Shown piece after piece: positions 1 to 7,827 of a DNA stretch of 64,000 nt. Numbering within the stretch: the stretch's first letter is position 1; each line of letters begins with the position of its first letter. The position numbers and the translations under genes were made by a program. The stretch comes from Pseudomonas sp. TH15 (GTDB lineage: Bacteria; Pseudomonadota; Gammaproteobacteria; Pseudomonadales; Pseudomonadaceae): assembly GCF_016651105.1 (NCBI RefSeq), contig NZ_JAEKEL010000001.1, positions 5,198,001 to 5,262,000 on the forward strand, in the 5' to 3' direction. Below the pieces are notes generated by a model. That model was not told the DNA's origin, did no database searches, and was given only the letters and a program-made list of their open reading frames with translations.

Positions 1-130
1 ATACCGCGCCCCGCCATTCAAACACCCGTTTCGCGGATGTTGCCGCTGGGGCCATTGATACGCACACACGCCCTTGAGTGGCTGTCAGCGCTCGGGTAAT
101 GTCATCAGACCCATAGGACAGAGCACGCCC

Positions 131-1057
131 ATGACTTCCAAGCTGGAACAACTCAAACAAATCACTACCGTCGTTGCCGACACCGGCGACTTCGAAGCAA
201 TCGCTCGCGTAAAACCCGTGGACGCTACCACCAACCCTTCCCTGCTGCTCAAAGCGGCCGCCATTCCCGGTTATGCCGAGTTGCTGAACGCTTGCGTTCA
301 CGACTGCAAGGGCGATGTGGGCCTGGCGAGCGACCGTTTTGGCGTTGCGGTAGGTCAAGAAATTCTGAAAGTGGTCCCTGGCCGCATTTCCACTGAAGTG
401 GACGCGCGCCTTTCGTTCGACACTGACGCCGTATTGAAGCGCGCGCACCGTCTGATCGAGCTGTACGACAAAGCCGGCATCGGCCGCGACCGCGTACTGA
501 TCAAGATCGCTTCCACCTGGGAAGGCATCCGTGCCGCCGAGATTCTGGAAAAGGAAGGCATTCAGACCAACCTGACCCTGCTGTTCTCCTTCGCTCAGGC
601 TGCGGCGTGTGCTGATGCGGGTGTGTTCCTGATTTCGCCGTTCGTGGGTCGCATCTACGACTGGTACAAGAAGGCCAACGGCAACGACTACACCGGCGCG
701 GATGATCCGGGTGTGCAGTCGGTGACGCGCATCTACAACTACTACAAGGCCAATGACTACAAAACCGTAGTGATGGGCGCGAGCTTCCGTAATCTGAATC
801 AGATCGAGCAGTTGGCCGGTTGCGATCGCCTGACCATCAGCCCGGACCTGCTGGAGAAACTGGCAGCGGATAACGGCAAGCTGGAGCGCAAATTGGCGCC
901 AGGGCATGCCGGGGAAGCGCGTTTGAACTTGAATGAAGCGCAGTTCCGTTGGTTGTCCAACGAAGACGCTATGGCGACCGAGAAACTGGCTGAGGGGATT
1001 CGTCAGTTTGCTCGGGATCAAGAGAAGCTTGAGGCGCTGCTGCAAGCCAAGCTGTGA
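131..1057 (+). CDS. tal: transaldolase
   Basis: Transaldolase of the non-oxidative pentose phosphate pathway, cytoplasmic, moving a three-carbon unit between sedoheptulose-7-phosphate and glyceraldehyde-3-phosphate. The 308-aa length is that of TalB-type enzymes. The Schiff-base lysine is K125 in LIKIAST, and the N-terminal DATTNPSL motif is present. An in-frame ATG lies at 74, but the start at 131 (MTSKLEQL) gives the normal family N-terminus and has AGGACAGAG upstream. A strong intrinsic terminator follows the stop. The first 130 bases hold no gene I can identify. Confidence 0.96.
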   Translation: MTSKLEQLKQITTVVADTGDFEAIARVKPVDATTNPSLLLKAAAIPGYAELLNACVHDCKGDVGLASDRFGVAVGQEILKVVPGRISTEVDARLSFDTDAVLKRAHRLIELYDKAGIGRDRVLIKIASTWEGIRAAEILEKEGIQTNLTLLFSFAQAAACADAGVFLISPFVGRIYDWYKKANGNDYTGADDPGVQSVTRIYNYYKANDYKTVVMGASFRNLNQIEQLAGCDRLTISPDLLEKLAADNGKLERKLAPGHAGEARLNLNEAQFRWLSNEDAMATEKLAEGIRQFARDQEKLEALLQAKL

Positions 1058-1080
1058 TCTAGTTCGAGGCAATGCAAAAA

Positions 1081-1110
1081 GGGCGAACCCTCACAGGTTC
1101 GCCCTTTTTT
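1081..1110 (+). terminator. Rho-independent terminator of tal
   Basis: A perfect 9-bp stem (GGGCGAACC / GGTTCGCCC, loop CTCACA) is followed by six T residues, 24 bases after the tal stop codon. Confidence 0.9.
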
Positions 1111-1148
1111 ATGCGCTGGTGTTTGTGCGGCGTTGAGGCAGATGAGGA

Positions 1149-1285
1149 CCTGTGGCGAGGGAGCTTGCTCCTGCTCGACTGCGCAGCATTCGTAATCCGG
1201 CTAACTGGGATTTGACTGACGTAACGAGGTGAATGGTTTTAAGGCCGCTTCGCAGCCCAGCGGGAGCAAGCTCCCTCGCCACAGG
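1149..1285. repeat. REP-type inverted pair, family B
   Basis: Two inverted arms (cctgtggcgagggagcttgc and its near-complement gcaagctccctcgccacagg) are separated by about 95 bases. The same arms and layout recur at 51367-51503, so this is a dispersed element. It sits between the convergent tal and rssC. Confidence 0.85.
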
Positions 1286-1303
1286 CCAGCGGATGGCCGG
1301 GGA

Positions 1304-1786
1304 TCAATGACGCTCTAAAGCATTCACCAGATCATGGAACGCTTCACGATTGGAGTCGTTGAGGCCCATGAGGATCTTGTGTGCTTCAAGCACTTTGATC
1401 CGTACGATTTCTTCGGACTGATCCTGGTCTGGCAGGTCGGTCAAGCACTCAGGGCACGGGATAGGGCGGTCAACGATGTTGAACACCTGCTCGAAGCCCA
1501 TGGACTGCAGCAGACGGGTGATGTCTTCGTGGGTGGTGACGACGGTCGGCAGCAGGCCGACCTTCTGCCGCGACAGGATCGACAGTTTGGCCAACAGGCC
1601 CAACGTGGTGCTGTCGATGCTGCGGGTTTCGGTCAGGTCGATCACGATCGCGTTGAAGTTCAACGCCGTGAAGATCCGCTCAATAGTCGCATCCAACGCC
1701 GAACACAGGGTCAGGCGAACTTCACCGACGAACTTAAGGACGAAGGTGCCATCCTGCTCGGCGAACTGGATTCTACCGGTACTCAT
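1304..1786 (-). CDS. rssC: STAS-domain anti-sigma factor antagonist RssC
   Basis: 160-aa protein with an N-terminal STAS domain (about residues 5-105), the fold of anti-anti-sigma factors such as SpoIIAA. The segment around LTETRSIDSTTLGLLAKLS carries the conserved serine/threonine region usually phosphorylated in the family. The C-terminal 50 residues contain a CPEC pair and a helical tail. It starts inside the rssB stop codon (TAATG, one-base overlap), so the two are translationally coupled. By family logic RssB should dephosphorylate RssC. The pair matches the RssB/RssC proteins next to tal in other pseudomonads; the exact sigma target is not evident here. Confidence 0.85.
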   Translation of the reverse strand: MSTGRIQFAEQDGTFVLKFVGEVRLTLCSALDATIERIFTALNFNAIVIDLTETRSIDSTTLGLLAKLSILSRQKVGLLPTVVTTHEDITRLLQSMGFEQVFNIVDRPIPCPECLTDLPDQDQSEEIVRIKVLEAHKILMGLNDSNREAFHDLVNALERH

Positions 1787-2967
1787 TAAAGATTCCTGCT
1801 CAACACCAACAGGGCGATATCATCCGGCATCTCCCCTAGCGTGGCCAATCCAAAAACCTGCCGCAGCCCATCCAGGGTGCCGCCCGCAGCCTTGACCCGT
1901 TGGGGCAACGCCGCTTCTTTCTCTTTGAGTGTAGGTTCTGGCAAAAGGTCCAGGATGCCATCAGACATCAGCGTCAAGCTGAACGTCGGTGGCAACTCCA
2001 TCACGTGATCTTCGTAGGTGGCTTCGTTAAAGAGGCCCACCGGCAGACCACGCCCTTCCAGATAACGAACACTGTCTGGCGTGTACAACACAGGCAAGGG
2101 CAAATGACCGCCGATGCTATAGGTCAACAAACCTGTCTCCTCGTCGATGACACCACCGACCATTGTGACGTGTTTACCCAGCTTACAACTGATCAGGCCT
2201 CGGTTGATATGACCAAGGACCTCTGAAGGTTGGAATTCCGGCAATGTGCCATTTCGCTTGGATTCGAACAGCAAGCGCGTGGTCATGAATTTCAGCAGCA
2301 CAGTAACGAAGGCTGAAGAGGCGCCATGACCGGAAACGTCCGCCAGGTAGAAGGCTACCCGACGTTCGTCGACCCGAAAGTAGTCAACGAAATCACCCGA
2401 TAGGTACAGCGACGGGATGATCTGGTGAGCAAACTGAAACTCATCGATGGTCCAGGGACTGACTGGCAGCATGTTCATCTGCACCTGGCGACCGGCGTTC
2501 TGGTCTTCCTGGAGCAGGTTCAGGCTGGCTTCGAGCTCGCGGTTGGCCTTTTCGAGCTTGTCGCGGTAGCGCTGGTTTTCCAGCAGCAGGCGCGCACGAT
2601 CCAGGGCCCGGCGCACAGAGTGCTCGAGCACAGCCAGATCTTCGAGAGGCTTGATCAGGTAGTCCGCCGCGCCCAGGCGCAGGGCCTCGACCGCATCGTT
2701 CATCACGCCGGCACCCGATACCACGATAACCGGGGTTTGAGGCGACAGCTCGGTGACCTGGCGAATGAGTTCGAGTCCGCCCATCTGCGGCATGCGCAGA
2801 TCGCAGATGACCAAGTCGGGCTTGTCTTGCTCGAATACCTGAAGACCCTGCTGGCCATTGCTGGCTTGCAGGACACTGAAACCACTGTCTTCCAAATAGG
2901 CGGCGAGGCTCGCGCGCACTACTTCGTCATCATCGATTATCAGCAGCGTGGCACTGGTTTTTGGCAT
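1786..2967 (-). CDS. rssB: response regulator / PP2C-type phosphatase RssB
   Basis: 393-aa fusion. Residues 5-125 form a receiver domain with the acidic pocket D12-D14 and phospho-acceptor D56 (LVICDLRMP). A linker helix follows, then a SpoIIE-type PP2C phosphatase domain (about 200-393) with DVSGHGASSAF and a C-terminal DDIALLVL metal-binding segment. Phosphorylation of the receiver probably gates the phosphatase, which would act on the STAS protein RssC encoded just downstream. An in-frame codon at 3099 would add 44 residues unlike a receiver N-terminus, so ATG 2967 is chosen although its ribosome binding site is weak. No cognate kinase gene is adjacent. Confidence 0.85.
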   Translation of the reverse strand: MPKTSATLLIIDDDEVVRASLAAYLEDSGFSVLQASNGQQGLQVFEQDKPDLVICDLRMPQMGGLELIRQVTELSPQTPVIVVSGAGVMNDAVEALRLGAADYLIKPLEDLAVLEHSVRRALDRARLLLENQRYRDKLEKANRELEASLNLLQEDQNAGRQVQMNMLPVSPWTIDEFQFAHQIIPSLYLSGDFVDYFRVDERRVAFYLADVSGHGASSAFVTVLLKFMTTRLLFESKRNGTLPEFQPSEVLGHINRGLISCKLGKHVTMVGGVIDEETGLLTYSIGGHLPLPVLYTPDSVRYLEGRGLPVGLFNEATYEDHVMELPPTFSLTLMSDGILDLLPEPTLKEKEAALPQRVKAAGGTLDGLRQVFGLATLGEMPDDIALLVLSRNL

Positions 2968-3243
2968 GTGGGCAAACGGCGCCAGAATTAGGTTGGCGTA
3001 GCAGGCAAGGGTTTTATCCCGGCTCGTACTACTGGATTCGCTTTCTAGCCTCTCTGTTGCACTGTTTTCGAGCGTTTGCCCTACACACAGGTCCACCAAA
3101 GGTGCCCTTCTAAGGCGCAGACGGTACTCCCATCCGCGGGGCGTTTCAAGCTCACGCCGATGGTCGCTTGACGTCTTTACTTGTCAAATCACCGGGAGTT
3201 ATAAGAACAGGCAAAACCGTAACCCAATGGAAGGATGAAGCCC

Positions 3244-3543
3244 ATGAGTCAAACCGATCGGGACTACAGCGAAAAGCGCGATTTCATTCGCATGCGGGTC
3301 GATGCCGATGTGTCGCTGATTCACGAAGGCGATGAGGTGCCAGCCGTCTGCATCGACCTTTCCAGCAGTGGCATGCAGGTTGAGGCACCACGCTTGTTCA
3401 AGGTCGGGGACCGGCTGAACGTACGGATCGATTCCGATCACACCGCCCTCAAGGGCCTTGAAGCCGACACCGAAGTGGTGTGGGTGAAGGAACAGGACGG
3501 CGAAAGTCAGAAACTCGGGCTTACAATCTTGAAAATGAAATAA
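3244..3543 (+). CDS. PilZ domain protein (c-di-GMP binding)
   Basis: 99-aa single-domain PilZ protein. Both c-di-GMP-binding signatures are intact: RDFIR (RxxxR) near residue 15 and DLSSSG (DxSxxG) near residue 39. It has no output domain, so it probably acts by protein-protein contact. ATG 3244 is chosen over ATG 3235 because GGAAGG at 3229-3234 abuts the latter but is nine bases from the former. It is divergent from rssB and convergent with mlaA, from which a perfect hairpin terminator separates it. Confidence 0.9.
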   Translation: MSQTDRDYSEKRDFIRMRVDADVSLIHEGDEVPAVCIDLSSSGMQVEAPRLFKVGDRLNVRIDSDHTALKGLEADTEVVWVKEQDGESQKLGLTILKMK

Positions 3544-3560
3544 CCACCAATCCACAACGA

Positions 3561-3594
3561 AAGAAGGCGGCCAATGGCCGCCTTCTTCGTTTTA
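3561..3594. terminator. bidirectional terminator between pilZ-like gene and mlaA
   Basis: Perfect 12-bp stem AAGAAGGCGGCC / GGCCGCCTTCTT with a 3-base loop. A short T tract follows on the plus side, and the stem lies 11 bases beyond the mlaA stop on the other strand. Confidence 0.85.
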
Positions 3595-3604
3595 CCGCTT
3601 TAAA

Positions 3605-4294
3605 TCAAAAATCGTCTACGACGTGGCCGTCTTTGACTTTGAATTCGCGGTTCTGCAGGTAAGCGTTGCGGATGAAGATGTACTTGTCGCCGTTGATCAG
3701 CTTCTCGGCCGACAGCAAGCTGGCACGGGTGTCGACGATGTTCAGGCCGAATACCGAATTACGCACCGGAATATCGTTGATGTACGGGTACGGGCCGGTG
3801 TAGCCATCGACAATCTTGGACGGTGCGTCTCGCAGGGTGCTTGGGCCGAGCAATGGCAGCATCACGTACGGACCACTGCCAACGCCCCAATGACCGAGGG
3901 TCTGACCGAAGTCTTCGTCGCTGCGGTTCAGGCCCATTTTGGTGCCTACATCGAAGAAGCCTGCCAGACCAAAAGTGGTATTGAGCAGGATACGTGCGGT
4001 ATCGACGCCAGCAGCATGTGGCTTGGCTTGCAACACGTTGTTGAACAGATTGGTCACGTCACCGACGTTGCGGAACATGTTGTGGATACCATCTTCCAGG
4101 AATTGCGGCGTCACGTAGTCGTAGCCCTGAGCAATCGGCTTCAGCGCGTAGGTGTCGACAAAGTCGTTGAACTGGTAAATCGGGCGGTTGACACTTTCCC
4201 AAGGATCGTCTTCCGAAGCTGCCTGAGCGGCAAACGGAACCAGCAACACGCTGGCACACACACAAAGCTGAGCGAGTTGATTGCTCCAGCGCAT
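3605..4294 (-). CDS. mlaA: phospholipid-binding MlaA/VacJ family protein
   Basis: 229-aa outer-membrane component of the Mla pathway, which removes misplaced phospholipids from the outer leaflet. The family core begins at DPWESVNRPIYQFND and includes the conserved RNVGDVTNLFNN and GHWGVGSGPYVMLPLLGPS segments. The start at 4294 has AAGGAG seven bases upstream. The signal peptide ends in AAQA|A and lacks the lipobox cysteine of E. coli MlaA, so it appears to be cut by signal peptidase I rather than lipidated. Confidence 0.93.
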   Translation of the reverse strand: MRWSNQLAQLCVCASVLLVPFAAQAASEDDPWESVNRPIYQFNDFVDTYALKPIAQGYDYVTPQFLEDGIHNMFRNVGDVTNLFNNVLQAKPHAAGVDTARILLNTTFGLAGFFDVGTKMGLNRSDEDFGQTLGHWGVGSGPYVMLPLLGPSTLRDAPSKIVDGYTGPYPYINDIPVRNSVFGLNIVDTRASLLSAEKLINGDKYIFIRNAYLQNREFKVKDGHVVDDF

Positions 4295-4494
4295 AGAAAA
4301 ACTCCTTGGATTGTACTGGCGCGGGCGCGCGGCCCAAGCGTTAAGACGGCTAGTATAAGACGGAAAAGCGAGTTTAGTCAGCGTCGCATGAGTCGGCTTG
4401 CGGATGTTGCAAAATGACTGAGAGCAATTCACATCAATGTCACTCAACTGTCACCGTCCTCCCATAGTCTTGTCGCTATTTCAGGGACGTTGAT

Positions 4495-5115
4495 ATGTCG
4501 CATGCCGAAGCCTTGCCTGACGCCGCACTCAGCCTGACTGCCGTACTGTTCGGACTCAGTGGTTGCCTGGTGGATTTTGGCGCCCGTACGCGCCAGCCGG
4601 GCGCGCCCTGCGCCGAACACGCCGAGGTCACCCCCGGTGCCCTGGATAGCCTGCACAGCTTGCAGCGTCAGAAAATCCCCTGCGCCTGGCTGGATGAACT
4701 CTCCCCTGCCCTCAGCCAAGCCCTTGCTGCCGCCCTGCCAGCGTGGATCAAACCTTCGCAACATCCAGCAACAATCAATCCATGGCCGGCTCCAAACGCC
4801 TGCTGGCAAGCGTTAATGGCGTTGAATGTCGAGCGACTGGACGGCTGCGTGCTGGTCAGCGGCGAACCGCGATTGCTGCAGGCCGGGCTCAATGCCGGGT
4901 TGTGGACCATTGGCTTGGCGTCCTGCGGTTCGCTGTGCGGGCTGGCGCCGAACGAATGGCAAGCCTTGAGCCAAAAGGACCGCGAACACCTGCGGGGCAA
5001 GGCGACGATGCAGCTGTTTGGTTTAGGGGTACATTCGGTGATTGATCACCTCGGTGAACTCGATACCTGCCTGGCGGACATCAGCCTGCGCCGACTCAAG
5101 GGCGAAAAGCCCTGA
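4495..5115 (+). CDS. phosphonatase-like HAD-superfamily protein, catalytic motifs degenerate
   Basis: 206-aa protein aligning, from memory of the family, with phosphonoacetaldehyde hydrolase (PhnX). The C-terminal VSGEPRLLQAGLNAGLWTIG matches the PhnX segment before the second metal site, and HSVIDHLGELDTCLADI matches its end. Motif I reads FGLSGCLVDFG where active enzymes have a DxAGTTVDFG-type motif, so the nucleophilic aspartate is glycine. The usual GD(T/S) of motif IV reads SGEP. It is about 60 residues shorter than PhnX, with a reduced cap. It is probably a non-catalytic regulator or binding protein. Confidence 0.75.
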   Translation: MSHAEALPDAALSLTAVLFGLSGCLVDFGARTRQPGAPCAEHAEVTPGALDSLHSLQRQKIPCAWLDELSPALSQALAAALPAWIKPSQHPATINPWPAPNACWQALMALNVERLDGCVLVSGEPRLLQAGLNAGLWTIGLASCGSLCGLAPNEWQALSQKDREHLRGKATMQLFGLGVHSVIDHLGELDTCLADISLRRLKGEKP

Positions 5116-5224
5116 CAGAGATCATGCAGGTTGCCCGGGAGTGGATTAATCTAAAGACCAGCCATAGACCTTTGGCGTGCTGCTGCGGTCTATGCCAGTG
5201 CCTATCGATAAAAGGAAGAACGCC

Positions 5225-5488
5225 ATGCCTGCCCGCGAACTGCAAGAACAGCTCAATACCCTGCGCGAGCAATTGGAACAGAATCCGCCGCTGTCCGAAG
5301 CCGAGCGCGATGACCTGCACGCGCTGATGCAACAGATCGAACTTGAGATTGAACTGGAAACCAAGACCAAAGACTCCAACCTCGCCGATGGCGTGAACCT
5401 GGCTGTCGAACGCTTCGAACTGGAACACCCGGCCATTGCCGGCACCTTACGCAACATTGTGCAGACCCTGGGCAACATCGGGATCTGA
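5225..5488 (+). CDS. DUF4404 family protein
   Basis: 87-aa protein dominated by leucine- and glutamate-rich heptads (residues 3-55), which predict a helical hairpin or coiled coil, followed by the conserved HPAIAGTLRNIVQTLGNIGI tail. ATG 5225 is preceded by AAGGAAG; an upstream in-frame ATG at 5177 has no such site. There is no signal peptide. The function is unknown. It lies downstream of the HAD protein on the same strand with a 109-base gap and its own terminator. Confidence 0.85.
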   Translation: MPARELQEQLNTLREQLEQNPPLSEAERDDLHALMQQIELEIELETKTKDSNLADGVNLAVERFELEHPAIAGTLRNIVQTLGNIGI

Positions 5489-5501
5489 ACCCGCCAGATA
5501 C

Positions 5502-5538
5502 AAAAAAGCCCTGCCAGTGATAGCGGGGCTTTTTCGTT
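5502..5538 (+). terminator. terminator after DUF4404 gene
   Basis: Inverted repeat AAAAAGCCC ... GGGCTTTTT with T-rich flanks, between the convergent DUF4404 gene and queF. Part of a family-C REP arm (gatcttttgatcttg) follows at about 5545. Confidence 0.75.
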
Positions 5539-5562
5539 TTCAGCGATCTTTTGATCTTGATC

Positions 5563-6393
5563 TTACTGGCGGACCAGACGGTGGTTCGGCAGTTGGACCG
5601 TTTCAGTACTGCGATACGGGTTGATATCCAACCCACCACGCCGCACATACCGCGCATACACCGTCAATTTCTCCGGTTTCAGCAACCGCTGCAGGTCGAG
5701 GAAGATCCGCTCCACGCATTGCTCATGGAAGTCCGAGTGCTGACGGAAGCTCACGATGTACTCCAGCAAACTCGCGTGATCCAGTGCCGCGCCACGGTAC
5801 TCGACCGCCACACTGCCCCAATCCGGCTGGCTGGTGACCGGGCAATTGGACTTGAGCAAATGGCTGTGCACGCTCTCTTCGACAATGCGCGAATCATCGC
5901 AACGCAGCAGTTCCGGACGCGGGTGTTCGTAGTTGCTGACGCTGATGTCCAGGTCATCAACGCAAACGCCCGGCAACGCCACGACGCCTTCCGCCTCAAC
6001 GTCCTTGAGGCTGCGAATCCGCACGCCGACCGGTTTACCGGCAGCCGCCGACAGGTCTTTCACCAACACGGCTTCAAGGCTCGCAGTGTCGGCAAACGGC
6101 GTCTGGTTCAGGGAATTGAGGTACAGCTTGAACGACTTGGATTCGATGATGTTCGGCGAATCCGCCGGGATGCTGAATTCACCGATCGCCACCACGGGCT
6201 TGCCCGACGGCAACAGCCACGACAGCTCGAAGCAGTTCCAGAAGTCCACGCCTTTATACGGCAGCGTGTCCGCTGTCAGCCCCAACTCGGCCCATTTCGC
6301 GGTGCGCGGGATCGGGAACAGTAAGGACGGCGTGTAGGTGGCGATGTATTCGCTGGATTTGCCCAGCGGCGAATGTTCGGCTGCGGGATGCAT
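5563..6393 (-). CDS. queF: NADPH-dependent 7-cyano-7-deazaguanine reductase QueF
   Basis: 276-aa long-form (type II) QueF, which reduces preQ0 to preQ1 in queuosine synthesis for tRNA wobble positions. The catalytic cysteine is C184 in LKSNCPVTSQPDW. The QueF NADPH-binding motif E(S/T)KS is present as ESKSFKLYLNS near residue 84. Length and two-domain T-fold layout match E. coli QueF. It is a single gene between convergent and same-strand neighbours, with no visible riboswitch. Confidence 0.97.
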   Translation of the reverse strand: MHPAAEHSPLGKSSEYIATYTPSLLFPIPRTAKWAELGLTADTLPYKGVDFWNCFELSWLLPSGKPVVAIGEFSIPADSPNIIESKSFKLYLNSLNQTPFADTASLEAVLVKDLSAAAGKPVGVRIRSLKDVEAEGVVALPGVCVDDLDISVSNYEHPRPELLRCDDSRIVEESVHSHLLKSNCPVTSQPDWGSVAVEYRGAALDHASLLEYIVSFRQHSDFHEQCVERIFLDLQRLLKPEKLTVYARYVRRGGLDINPYRSTETVQLPNHRLVRQ

Positions 6394-6454
6394 GGCGGAA
6401 ACCTGACTGAAGAATCAGCGGATTCTATCAGCCTTTGCGTCCGCCTTTGAGTGC

Positions 6455-6991
6455 TTACTGACTGACTGTCAGTTTGCCGACCATGCCAGCCTGATAGTGG
6501 CCAGGGATATTGCAGGCAAATTCCAGGTTGGTCGCCTTGGTGAAGGTCCAGGTCAGCTCGGCGGTTTTGCCCGGCGGCACCAAAATACTGTTGGGGTCGT
6601 CGTGCTTCATGCCGTGATCCGCCGAGCCGTGATCCATACCGGACATCGAACCGTGGTCCATTTCCTTCATCGCTGTAGGAGTCAGCATTCCGTTCTGCTG
6701 CATCTTCAACATTTCCTGCTGGTGTGCGGCATGCATCGCCGCATCGCCGAGGTTGAATTCGTGCAGCAACTGGCCTTTATTCACCAACACAAAACGAATG
6801 GTCTCACCAGCCTTGACCTCGATGGTCTTCGGATCGAATGACATATCGCCCATCACCACTTCCACGCTGCGGCTGGCTTTGGCCGCCGCGGCCGGTTGAC
6901 CGAAGTCGTAAGTCTGCGCGGGCGAGGCCCATACCGGCGAACCCAGTACCAGCAAACACGCGGCCAACACCAGACGATTGCGCAAAAACAT
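6455..6991 (-). CDS. periplasmic type-1 copper protein (CopI-like cupredoxin)
   Basis: 178-aa secreted cupredoxin with a signal peptide ending SPVWA|SPA. The type-1 copper site is complete: His in LLHEFNL (about residue 77) and the C-terminal FACNIPGHYQAGM loop giving Cys, His and Met. Between them lies a roughly 50-residue insert rich in Met and His (MDHGSMSGMDHGSADHGMKHDD region), likely an extra Cu(I)/Cu(II)-binding arm. It is divergent from copRS across a 155-base gap with an inverted repeat, implying copper-induced expression. A role in periplasmic copper tolerance is inferred. Confidence 0.9.
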   Translation of the reverse strand: MFLRNRLVLAACLLVLGSPVWASPAQTYDFGQPAAAAKASRSVEVVMGDMSFDPKTIEVKAGETIRFVLVNKGQLLHEFNLGDAAMHAAHQQEMLKMQQNGMLTPTAMKEMDHGSMSGMDHGSADHGMKHDDPNSILVPPGKTAELTWTFTKATNLEFACNIPGHYQAGMVGKLTVSQ

Positions 6992-7054
6992 AGTCGTACT
7001 CCAACAAGATAAGGTTCAGCCTGTGGAAAACTCTAAACTGACACGCCTGCCCGC

Positions 7055-7087
7055 AACCTGACAGCCAGATTACAACTTTGTCAGGTT
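7055..7087. promoter_or_regulatory. candidate CopR operator between cupredoxin gene and copR
   Basis: Perfect 9-bp inverted repeat AACCTGACA / TGTCAGGTT with a 15-base spacer, near the middle of the divergent intergenic region. A further direct copy of CTGACA lies 20 bases upstream (7038-7043), a spacing of about two helical turns as expected for OmpR-family dimers. Binding by CopR is inferred. Confidence 0.6.
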
Positions 7088-7146
7088 GGCCTGCCTTGCG
7101 GCCGCCCACGGTATAAAGCTTTCGTTCCATTTACCCAGAGTTACCC

Positions 7147-7827
7147 ATGAAACTGCTGATCGTCGAAGACCAGGCCAAAACCGGCCATTATTTACGCCAG
7201 GGCCTTACCGAGGCTGGCTTCAATACCGAACTGGTGGCCGACGGCAGTACCGGCCAGCAATTGGCGCTGACCGGCGATTACGCCTTGTTGATCCTCGATG
7301 TGATGCTGCCCGGCCGTGATGGCTGGCAAATCTTGCAAGCGGTGCGCGGTGCGGGTCTCGACACGCCGGTACTGTTTCTGACGGCGCGAGACGCGGTGGA
7401 GGACAGGGTTCACGGCCTGGAGCTCGGCGCCGACGACTACTTGGTCAAACCTTTCGCCTTCTCCGAACTGCTGGCCCGAGTCCGCAGCCTGTTGCGCCGT
7501 GGCAGCACCACGCCTCAGGAGACCTGCCTGCAACTGGCCGACCTGCGTCTGGACCTGATCCGCCGCCGGGTCGAACGCAGCGGCCAGCGCATCGACCTGA
7601 CCGCCAAGGAATTCGCCCTGCTTGAAATGCTCCTGCGCCGGCAAGGTGAAGTGCTGCCCAAATCGTTGATCGCTTCCCAGGTGTGGGACATGAATTTCGA
7701 CAGTGACACCAATGTCATTGAAGTGGCGATCCGACGGCTGCGCCTGAAGATCGACGACGAATTCCCCAACAAGCTGATCCACACCATGCGCGGCATGGGT
7801 TACGTCCTTGAAGAGCGCGACGCCTGA
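7147..7827 (+). CDS. copR: heavy-metal response regulator CopR
   Basis: 226-aa OmpR-family regulator. Residues 1-115 are a receiver with phospho-acceptor D51 (LILDVMLPG) and the conserved threonine and lysine (FLTARD, LVKPFAFSEL). Residues 125-225 are a winged-helix DNA-binding domain ending RRLRLKIDDEF...RGMGYVLEE, the signature of the CusR/CopR group. It overlaps copS by one base (TGATG). With CopS it should sense periplasmic copper and activate the neighbouring cupredoxin gene. Confidence 0.93.
   Translation: MKLLIVEDQAKTGHYLRQGLTEAGFNTELVADGSTGQQLALTGDYALLILDVMLPGRDGWQILQAVRGAGLDTPVLFLTARDAVEDRVHGLELGADDYLVKPFAFSELLARVRSLLRRGSTTPQETCLQLADLRLDLIRRRVERSGQRIDLTAKEFALLEMLLRRQGEVLPKSLIASQVWDMNFDSDTNVIEVAIRRLRLKIDDEFPNKLIHTMRGMGYVLEERDA

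Noticed and set aside
1..130. Possible 3' end of an upstream gene
   Set aside because: All three plus frames stop before the tal start, but none shows a recognisable protein end, so no gene is called.
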